Assembly: GCA_011391295.1 (NCBI GenBank)
Contig: JAABQT010000130.1
Coordinates: 1 to 5,325, forward strand
Length of the DNA stretch: 5,325 nt
Direction of reading: 5' to 3'
Source of the DNA: Betaproteobacteria bacterium
GTDB lineage: Bacteria; Pseudomonadota; Gammaproteobacteria; Burkholderiales; SG8-39
Below are positions 1-4,760 of the stretch, one piece after another. Positions within the stretch are counted from its first letter, which is position 1; every line of letters begins with the position of its first letter. The notes below the pieces were generated by a model. It was not told the origin of the DNA and did not search any database. It worked only from the letters and a program-made list of their open reading frames with translations. Made by a program: the position numbers and the translations under genes.

Positions 1-618
1 CCGCACAAGAACTGCATCATCACCCAGCGCGAAGTGGGCGTGGACACCGACTCCTGGGAGGCGGCGCTGAAGAACACGCTGCGCCAGGCGCCGGACGTGA
101 TCCTGATCGGCGAGATCCGCGAGCGCGAGGTGATGGAACATGCCATCGCATTCTCCGAGACCGGCCACCTTTGCCTGGGCACGCTGCATGCCAACAACTC
201 CAACCAGGCGATGGATCGCATCATCAACTTCTTCCCGGAAGAGCGGCGCCAGCAGCTGCTGATGGACCTGTCGCTGAACCTCAAGGCGGTGATCTCGCAG
301 CGCCTGATCCCGGTCAAGGATGGCCGCGGCCGCGCCGCGGCGATCGAGGTGCTGCTCAACTCCCCGCTGATCTCGGACCTGATTTTCAAGGGCGAGGTGC
401 ACATGATCAAGGAGATCATGAAGAAGTCGCGCGAGCTCGGCATGCAGACCTTCGACCAGGCGCTGTTCGACCTGTACGAGCAGGACCGCATCAGCTACGA
501 GGACGCGCTGCGCTTCGCCGATTCGACCAACGAGGTGCGCCTGGCGATCAAGCTGCACGGCAAGGACGCCAAGGACCGCGACCTGTCCAAGGGCATCGAG
601 CACCTGGATATCGTGTAG
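1..618 (+). CDS. pilU: Type IV pilus retraction-associated ATPase PilU, C-terminal part (5' end outside window)
   Basis: PilU is a hexameric cytoplasmic ATPase of the PilT/GspE secretion-ATPase family that works with PilT at the base of the type IV pilus to power retraction. Frame 1 is open from the first base to the TAG at 616-618, giving 205 visible residues; family members are roughly 380 long, so the N-terminal domain and Walker A loop lie upstream. Visible in order are PDVILIGEIR (visible residues 31-40, the Walker B region with its catalytic glutamate), LGTLHANNSNQ (59-69, the His box) and AVISQRLIP. The HANNSNQ form, the INFFPEERR stretch that follows and the C-terminal ELGMQTFDQALFDLY segment are what I associate with PilU rather than PilT. 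A pilT gene would be expected upstream but is not in view. No terminator is evident after the stop. Identification is firm from family knowledge. Confidence 0.95.
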   Translation, partial: PHKNCIITQREVGVDTDSWEAALKNTLRQAPDVILIGEIREREVMEHAIAFSETGHLCLGTLHANNSNQAMDRIINFFPEERRQQLLMDLSLNLKAVISQRLIPVKDGRGRAAAIEVLLNSPLISDLIFKGEVHMIKEIMKKSRELGMQTFDQALFDLYEQDRISYEDALRFADSTNEVRLAIKLHGKDAKDRDLSKGIEHLDIV

Positions 619-670
619 CACCCGGCTTGCGGGCATTGCCGCCGCCGTCTGCCCGGCGTAGCGTTCTGCC

Positions 671-991
671 ATGTCCGACGTCAGGGCCTGCCCCGGGTGC
701 GGATACGTCCTGCGCTTCGAAGACGATCCCGGTTCATTCAGCGTGCGCCGCCACCTCGGCGTGGAATTGCTGCTGTGGGCGGTGATCGTGCTGTTTCTCG
801 CCACTCTCTGGGCGCCGCCGGACATCAGCGAGTTGTACGCGGCCCTGGCGCTCGCGACGCTCGTTGCCTGGCTCGTCCTGCGCAAGAGGCAGCGCGCCGA
901 GGCAAGGGCGCTGCTCGGGCGCAGGCGGTACCATTGCGCGCAATGCGGCCAGAAATATCTGGGCAGGGACCTGCCCCCGGCTGCGCCCTAG
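671..991 (+). CDS. Small two-helix membrane protein with split CxxC pairs (hypothetical)
   Basis: I do not recognise a named family for this 106-residue protein. A CPGCG motif at residues 7-11 is followed by two hydrophobic helices (about 29-47 and 54-70) and a second CAQCG motif at 89-93. Arginines at 26-27 and the RKRQR cluster at 71-75 suggest by the positive-inside rule that both ends are cytoplasmic, so the helical hairpin could bring the two cysteine pairs together into one zinc-ribbon-like site. Metal binding is inferred from the CPxCG and CxxCG pattern. The ATG at 671 has no clear Shine-Dalgarno sequence but lies just ahead of the first cysteine motif. The gene is 52 bases after pilU and 8 bases before another four-cysteine membrane protein, so the two are probably co-translated. 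A role in pilus function is possible but rests only on position. Confidence 0.75.
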   Translation: MSDVRACPGCGYVLRFEDDPGSFSVRRHLGVELLLWAVIVLFLATLWAPPDISELYAALALATLVAWLVLRKRQRAEARALLGRRRYHCAQCGQKYLGRDLPPAAP

Positions 992-999
992 GACCCCCG

Positions 1000-1332
1000 A
1001 TGGACTACCGCTGCCCGCTTTGCGCCAGGGAACTCGGCGGTCGAAAACTGGCTCACGCCATCGTCGCGCGCATGGATCTCGATTGCCGCCATTGCGGTGC
1101 CCGCATCCGGCTCAACCTGCACCCGCTGGAGATGGCCGTCGTGCTGTTCGGCGTGGCTGCGTTCGTCGCGGCCGCCGCGCTGGCCTACCGGCTGCAGAAC
1201 CAGGCGCTCTTGCTGGCGGTGATCGCCATCACCATGGCAGGGGCGGCGGCGATGTACCTGCTCGAGCGCACCTGGCTGCGGGACTGGCCGCGGTATGCTT
1301 CGGCCCCTTTGCGTACAGGAGCAGGGCCATGA
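1000..1332 (+). CDS. Small membrane protein with N-terminal zinc-ribbon-like motif (hypothetical)
   Basis: The 110-residue protein begins with a compact four-cysteine module, CPLC at residues 5-8 and CRHCG at 29-33, with the spacing of a small zinc ribbon. Two hydrophobic helices follow at about 43-63 and 69-88, then a basic, tryptophan-containing tail (RTWLRDWPR). The zinc site and membrane location are inferred from sequence pattern; no function is known to me. The frame is open far upstream (to 697), but that part overlaps the preceding gene. The ATG at 1000 places the first cysteine near the N terminus, as in the neighbour, and has a weak AGGA at 990-993 six bases upstream. The stop overlaps the next start as ATGA (1329-1332), indicating translational coupling to the DUF2214 gene. 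It resembles the preceding gene in size and parts but differs in cysteine placement. Confidence 0.75.
   Translation: MDYRCPLCARELGGRKLAHAIVARMDLDCRHCGARIRLNLHPLEMAVVLFGVAAFVAAAALAYRLQNQALLLAVIAITMAGAAAMYLLERTWLRDWPRYASAPLRTGAGP
1317..1321 (+). promoter_or_regulatory. Ribosome binding site of the DUF2214 gene
   Basis: AGGAG lies seven bases before the ATG at 1329, inside the 3' end of the preceding gene. It decides the start, because the frame is open upstream to 864 and other starts would be possible. The start also fits the family, whose N terminus begins directly with the first membrane helix. Confidence 0.7.
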
Positions 1333-1781
1333 TTTCGCTGTTCGCCTTCCTGCACCACGTCGCCGCCTTCGCCCTGGTCGCCACCCTGGCGGTCGAGTTC
1401 GTCCTCATCCGCGGCGAGCTCGACGCGCGTAGCGCGCGCCGGCTGCAGCTCGCCGACCTGGTGTTCGGCTTGTCCTCAGGCGTGGTGCTGCTGGTCGGAC
1501 TGCTCAGGGTGTTCCAGTTCGAGAAAGGCGCCGCGTACTATTTCCACAGCGCGCCCTTCCTCGCCAAGCTCGTGCTGTTCGCTGCGGTCGGCCTGCTCTC
1601 CATCATCCCCACCCGGGAGTTCCTGTCCTGGCGCAACGGCCTCAAGCAGGGGCACGCGCCGGTCCTCAGCGCGCAGAAGCGGCGCCGGCTGCTCGCCGTG
1701 ATGCACTGGGAACTGGTGGGAGTGGTGCTGATCCTGCTTTGCGCCGCGCTCCTGGCTCGAGGGGTCGGCCAGTTCAGTTAA
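1329..1781 (+). CDS. DUF2214 family four-helix inner-membrane protein
   Basis: This 150-residue protein matches my recollection of the DUF2214 family, whose biochemical function is unknown. Features supporting the call are two histidines early in helix 1 (residues 9-10), the ADLVFG segment at 42-47, the GLLRVFQFEKG stretch at 57-67, the AYYFHS segment before helix 3 and SIIPT after it. Predicted helices lie at about 3-27, 43-60, 76-93 and 124-145, with a basic loop (QKRRR, 116-120) before the last. The length is typical for the family. The start is supported by an AGGAG at seven bases and by the four-base overlap with the preceding gene. The next gene begins 10 bases after the stop. The helix pattern recalls HemJ/CopD-type haem-binding membrane proteins, but that is a tentative inference. 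Confidence 0.85.
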   Translation: MISLFAFLHHVAAFALVATLAVEFVLIRGELDARSARRLQLADLVFGLSSGVVLLVGLLRVFQFEKGAAYYFHSAPFLAKLVLFAAVGLLSIIPTREFLSWRNGLKQGHAPVLSAQKRRRLLAVMHWELVGVVLILLCAALLARGVGQFS

Positions 1782-1791
1782 TTCGCGGTTG

Positions 1792-2739
1792 ATGCGCCCC
1801 CTTAAGCTCTGGCTGATCGCGCTCGCCATCCTGGGTGCGCTCGGGCTCGCCGCGCTGGCCGTCGGCACCTATTTCCTCGTGTCCGCGCCCGAGCGCGCGG
1901 TGCGCGCCGCACTCGGCTACGAGCGGCGCGCCGCCGGCCTCGAGCGCCGGGAAATCGACCTGCCCGGCGGGATCAGGTACGTGTACCTCGAAGGCGGCCA
2001 GGGCGAGCCGCTGCTGCTCCTGCACGGCTTCGGCGCCAACAAGGACAACTTCACGCGCGTGGCGAAGTACCTCACGCCGCATTACCGGGTGATCGTGCCC
2101 GACCACCTCGGCTTCGGCGAGTCCGCGCACCCGGCGCAGGCGGACTATGCCCCGCGCGCGCAGGCGGAGCGGCTGCGCACTCTGGCGCGCAAGCTCGGTC
2201 TCACGCACGTGCATCTGGGCGGCAACTCGATGGGCGGCCAGATCGCCCTGACCTACGCCGCGCTCTACCCGAAGGAAGTACGCAGCCTCTGGGTGCTGAA
2301 CGCCGCCGGCGTGTGGAGTGCGCCGCCGAGCGAAATACGCAAGCGCATCGCCGGCGCCGGGCGCAACCCGATGCTGGTGCAAACCGAGGACGAGTTCGCC
2401 CAGCTCGTCGGCCTGGTGACCGCCAAGCCGCTCTTCATCCCGCGCCCGTTCCTCGACGTACTGGCCCAGGAGCGGATCCGCAACCGCGACCTGGAGGCGC
2501 GCATCTTCACGCAGCTCGCCGCGGATTCGGTGGAAGAGCGCATCCGCGGCCTCGCCGTCCCGGCGCTGGTGGTGTGGGGCGCGCAGGACCGTGTCCTCCA
2601 TCCGGGCACGGCGGGCGTGCTGCAGATGCTGCTCACGCACTCGGAAGTCATCATGATGCCCGGCGTCGGCCACCTGCCGATGCTCGAGCAGCCCGAGAAG
2701 AGCGCGCTGGATTACCTGCGCTTTCGCGCAACCCTGTAA
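1792..2739 (+). CDS. Membrane-anchored alpha/beta hydrolase, bacterial lipase/esterase family V type
   Basis: The 315-residue protein is a predicted serine hydrolase of the alpha/beta fold, most like the Moraxella/Psychrobacter triacylglycerol lipases (lipase family V) as I recall them. A single hydrophobic segment at about 7-29 should act as a signal anchor or uncleaved signal, placing the enzyme in the periplasm or envelope. The oxyanion region is LLLLHGFGANKDNF (His78-Gly79), the nucleophile is Ser146 in GGNSMGG, the acid is probably Asp266 in WGAQDRVLHP and the base His294 in GVGHLPM. The NKDNFTRVAKYL stretch and GNSMGG elbow are characteristic of this family. Natural substrate is unknown; ester or lipid hydrolysis is expected. 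The start is either ATG 1792 or the TTG immediately before it at 1789; neither has a good Shine-Dalgarno sequence, so translation may depend on coupling to the gene ending at 1781. Confidence 0.9.
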   Translation: MRPLKLWLIALAILGALGLAALAVGTYFLVSAPERAVRAALGYERRAAGLERREIDLPGGIRYVYLEGGQGEPLLLLHGFGANKDNFTRVAKYLTPHYRVIVPDHLGFGESAHPAQADYAPRAQAERLRTLARKLGLTHVHLGGNSMGGQIALTYAALYPKEVRSLWVLNAAGVWSAPPSEIRKRIAGAGRNPMLVQTEDEFAQLVGLVTAKPLFIPRPFLDVLAQERIRNRDLEARIFTQLAADSVEERIRGLAVPALVVWGAQDRVLHPGTAGVLQMLLTHSEVIMMPGVGHLPMLEQPEKSALDYLRFRATL

Positions 2740-2752
2740 AGTAGGCGCCAGG

Positions 2753-3019
2753 ATGCACGACGAGAAAATCACCGTCCGCGTCACCTCCACCGGCCAGACC
2801 CTGGAGGTGGTGGTGTTCAGCAAGCGCGCCGAGGTCGTCACGGTGGTCCTTGGCGAGGGCGTGCACAACATGCGCTGCGCGCTCACGCCCACCCGCAACG
2901 GCCTGGCGTATGCCGGCAATGCCATGGGGCGCGAGATCGTCTACGAGCGCAGCCAGGCGCAGGTGCAGGCCGATATCGAGAAACTCAATCCCACCGTGCG
3001 CGGTCTTCGTCGCCGGTGA
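2753..3019 (+). CDS. Hypothetical 88-residue protein
   Basis: I do not recognise a named domain. The protein is soluble by composition, with no signal peptide or membrane helix. The first half looks rich in beta strands (KITVRV, TLEVVVFS, EVVTVVLGEG), followed by the motif LTPTRNGLAYAGNAMGREIVYER at about 44-66 (given here as 44-66 with key residues Thr45, Arg48, Tyr53, Gly60, Arg61), then a short helix (QAQVQADIEKL) and a basic tail GLRRR. It has one cysteine, at residue 42. The ATG is 13 bases after the lipase stop, with a weak AGG at 2743-2745. Base composition and codon choice match the neighbours, and no competing frame explains the region better, so the gene is probably real. Its function cannot be inferred; it may be expressed together with the following 47-residue cysteine protein. 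Confidence 0.7.
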   Translation: MHDEKITVRVTSTGQTLEVVVFSKRAEVVTVVLGEGVHNMRCALTPTRNGLAYAGNAMGREIVYERSQAQVQADIEKLNPTVRGLRRR

Positions 3020-3031
3020 TTGCCAACCCCG

Positions 3032-3037
3032 AAGGAG
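3032..3037 (+). promoter_or_regulatory. Strong ribosome binding site of the tetra-cysteine microprotein
   Basis: AAGGAG sits seven bases before the ATG at 3045. It is the best Shine-Dalgarno match I found in the window, and it singles out this start within a frame that is open from 2850. Confidence 0.75.
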
Positions 3038-3044
3038 AAACGAC

Positions 3045-3188
3045 ATGACCCTCTGCCCCGTCGCCCTGGCCGTTGGCTGCAAGAAATGCCCCATGTTCTC
3101 CGCCTGCCCGCTGAAAGGCGTGATCGGCGACTACAAGAAGCCGGATGAAGCGCAGGGCGGCAAGCCGGCGCCGAAGCCGAAGAACTAG
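3045..3188 (+). CDS. 47-residue tetra-cysteine microprotein (hypothetical)
   Basis: The protein has cysteines at residues 4, 12, 15 and 21 (spacing C-x7-C-x2-C-x5-C), three of them followed directly by proline or leading a Cys-Pro pair (C4-P, C15-P, C21-P). After a short GVIGDYKK segment the last third is a flexible lysine- and proline-rich tail ending KPAPKPKN. It has no export signal that I can see, so a cytoplasmic metal-binding role (zinc or an iron-sulfur cluster) is a reasonable inference but not shown. The start is chosen because the frame overlaps the previous gene upstream and a strong AAGGAG lies seven bases before this ATG. It is 25 bases after the 88-residue gene and ends 16 bases from the converging rlmL-like gene. 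Similar short Cys-Pro proteins seem familiar from betaproteobacterial genomes, but I know no function for them. Confidence 0.75.
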   Translation: MTLCPVALAVGCKKCPMFSACPLKGVIGDYKKPDEAQGGKPAPKPKN

Positions 3189-3204
3189 CTTCGCTCGCGC
3201 CCGT

Positions 3205-4362
3205 CTAGCCCCGGTGGCTCCCCGCCACCACCCGGAACTCGTACAGCCGGCACTCGATCGGCCCGTTGTAGAGCGGCGTGCGCCGCGACGTCTGCAGCCG
3301 GATCAGTTTCTCCATGCGCCGATCGGCGGTGAAGAAATAACAGTTCCAGCCGGAAAAATTCTTCTTCAGCGCATCGCCCAGCTTCGGGTAGAACCGCGCC
3401 AGCTCCTCGCTCTCCCCGATGCGCTCTCCATAAGGCGGGTTGGCGATCATCACCCCCGACCCGGCCGGCGCCTTGCGCGACAGGATATCGCTCGCCTCCA
3501 GCGTCACCCAGCGCTCCACGCCGGCCGCTCCCAGATTTCTCCGCGCCACGTTGAGCGCGGTGGCATCCGAATCGCTGCCGTACAAGGCCAGCTTCGGCAT
3601 CGACTGCGCCGGACGCGACGCCTCTTCGCGCAGCTGCTTCCACAACCCGGCGTTGAAGCCATCGAGTCTCTCGAAGCCGAACGCGCGCTTCAGCCCGGGC
3701 GCGCGCCCGCGCGCCATCGCTGCCGCCTCGCACAGGATGGTCGCCCCGCCGCACATCGGATCCAGCAAAGGCTGCTCGGGCTTCCACCCCGACAGCATCA
3801 CGATCCCCGCCGCGAGGTTCTCGCGCAGCGGCGCCTCGACCGCGTCCATGCGCCAGCCGCGCTTGAACAGCGCCTCGCCCGAAGTGTCCAGGTACAGCGC
3901 GCCGCGCTTTTCCTCCAGAAACACGTGCACGCGCACGTCCGGATCGGCGCGCTCCACGTTCGGCCGCCGCCCGACGTCGTCGCGAAAGCGGTCGCAGACC
4001 GCGTCCTTCACCCGCAACGTAACGAACTCCAGGCTCTTCACCGGGCTTTTCTGCGCCGTGACGTAGACGCGCAGGGTGCGGTTCACGTCGAACAGCTCGA
4101 ACCAGTTCAGCGCGCGCGCCGCGGCGTAGATATCGTCCTCGGTCCGGTACTCGAATTCGCCCACGCGCCACAGCACGCGCGAGGCGATCCTCGACCACAG
4201 GTTCGCCCGGTAGCAGGTTTCGCGGTTGCCGCTGAAGCCCACCCCGCCCGCGGTGACCACCGGGGCGAGCGCGCCGAAGGACCTCAGCTCCTGCGCGAGC
4301 AGCGCCTCCAGCCCGCGCGGGCAGGGCGCGAAGTAGGCCTCAGGCCGGTTTGAAGACGACAA
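3205..4362 (-). CDS. rlmL: THUMP-domain class I SAM-dependent rRNA methyltransferase, RlmL-like
   Basis: RlmL makes N2-methylguanosine at position 2445 of 23S rRNA during large-subunit assembly. The 385-residue product corresponds to the RlmL half only; in E. coli RlmL is fused to RlmK in a protein of about 700 residues. The N terminus carries the typical YFAPCPRGLEALLAQEL start (10-26), followed by a THUMP-type RNA-binding region to about 165. The Rossmann methyltransferase domain shows DPMCGGAT (201-208, SAM-binding motif I), LYGSDSDATAL (260-270, acidic residue after strand 2) and ANPPYGERIG (307-316, catalytic NPPY). Motif I reads GGA where I expect GSG. The only plausible initiation codon ahead of the conserved N terminus is TTG at 4360-4362, which overlaps the end of hemJ by 23 bases and has no clear Shine-Dalgarno sequence, so coupling is likely. 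Exact target specificity is inferred from family. Confidence 0.88.
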   Translation of the reverse strand: MSSSNRPEAYFAPCPRGLEALLAQELRSFGALAPVVTAGGVGFSGNRETCYRANLWSRIASRVLWRVGEFEYRTEDDIYAAARALNWFELFDVNRTLRVYVTAQKSPVKSLEFVTLRVKDAVCDRFRDDVGRRPNVERADPDVRVHVFLEEKRGALYLDTSGEALFKRGWRMDAVEAPLRENLAAGIVMLSGWKPEQPLLDPMCGGATILCEAAAMARGRAPGLKRAFGFERLDGFNAGLWKQLREEASRPAQSMPKLALYGSDSDATALNVARRNLGAAGVERWVTLEASDILSRKAPAGSGVMIANPPYGERIGESEELARFYPKLGDALKKNFSGWNCYFFTADRRMEKLIRLQTSRRTPLYNGPIECRLYEFRVVAGSHRG

Positions 4363-4753
4363 GGAACACGGCGCCGAACAGCACCACCAGCGGAAATTCG
4401 TTGAACCAGCGCAGCCAGACGTGCGACCGGGTGTTGCGCCCGGCGCGCAAATCGAACATCAGCTTGCCGCACCAGACGTGGTACGCGACGAGCGCGGCCA
4501 CGAGCGCGAGCTTGGCGTGCAGCCAGCCGCCGGAAAATCCGAAGCCCAGCCACAGCCACAACCCGAACACGGTGGTCAGCACCGCGCCCGGCGTCATGAT
4601 GCCCCAGAACAATTTTCGTTCCATCACCTTGAAGCGCTCTTGCGACAACTCGTCCTGCGCCAGCGCGTGATACACGAACAGCCGCGGCAGGTAAAACAGG
4701 CCCGCGAACCAGGTCACCATGGACACGATGTGCAGCGCCTTCAGCCAGAGCAT
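4340..4753 (-). CDS. hemJ: Protoporphyrinogen IX oxidase HemJ
   Basis: HemJ is an integral inner-membrane enzyme that oxidises protoporphyrinogen IX to protoporphyrin IX, the penultimate step of haem synthesis, in bacteria lacking HemG or HemY. The 137-residue product has the usual short length and about four membrane helices. Diagnostic stretches are LKALHIVSMVTWFAGLFYLP (residues 4-23, with the conserved His8), LFVYH (25-29), MERKLFWGIMTPG (44-56), HAKLALV (79-85, with the conserved Lys81), AYH (90-92), LRWFNEFP (114-121) and the C-terminal KPA. All expected landmarks are present and the protein looks intact. The ATG at 4753 lies seven bases after the stop of the upstream hydrolase gene; only a weak GAG precedes it. 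Its 3' end overlaps the TTG start of the rlmL-like gene, so the three genes are probably transcribed together. CopD-family relatives are the only alternative and fit less well. Confidence 0.93.
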   Translation of the reverse strand: MLWLKALHIVSMVTWFAGLFYLPRLFVYHALAQDELSQERFKVMERKLFWGIMTPGAVLTTVFGLWLWLGFGFSGGWLHAKLALVAALVAYHVWCGKLMFDLRAGRNTRSHVWLRWFNEFPLVVLFGAVFLVVFKPA

Positions 4754-4760
4754 GCGAGGC

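Noticed and set aside
619..670. Possible terminator or promoter between pilU and the next gene
   Set aside because: The only stem I find is four base pairs (GCGG/CCGC) with no T tract, and there is no convincing -10/-35 pair.
697..999. Upstream extension of the second cysteine-rich gene back to 697
   Set aside because: That portion overlaps the first cysteine-rich gene in another frame and reads as arginine/alanine-rich shadow sequence; the ATG at 1000 has its own AGGA and places the CxxC module at the N terminus.
671..1332. The two cysteine-rich genes as one gene broken by a frameshift
   Set aside because: Each has its own plausible start, its own four cysteines and its own helix pair, and the second has a ribosome binding site, so two separate genes explain the sequence better.
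1774..2925. Long open frame of 383 codons on the minus strand opposite the lipase gene
   Set aside because: It is antisense to a lipase with a complete catalytic triad, its translation is arginine- and alanine-rich without recognisable motifs, and such frames are common opposite high-GC genes.
3213..3229. Inverted repeat GGTGGC-TCCCC-GCCACC as an intrinsic terminator
   Set aside because: The six-base-pair stem lies inside the rlmL-like coding region and no T run follows it on either strand, so I do not annotate it as a terminator.
3145..4353. Long open frame of 402 codons on the plus strand opposite the rlmL-like gene
   Set aside because: The minus-strand gene has clear THUMP and methyltransferase motifs; the plus-strand translation is low-complexity (Arg, Pro, Ala, His) and crosses the 47-residue gene's end.
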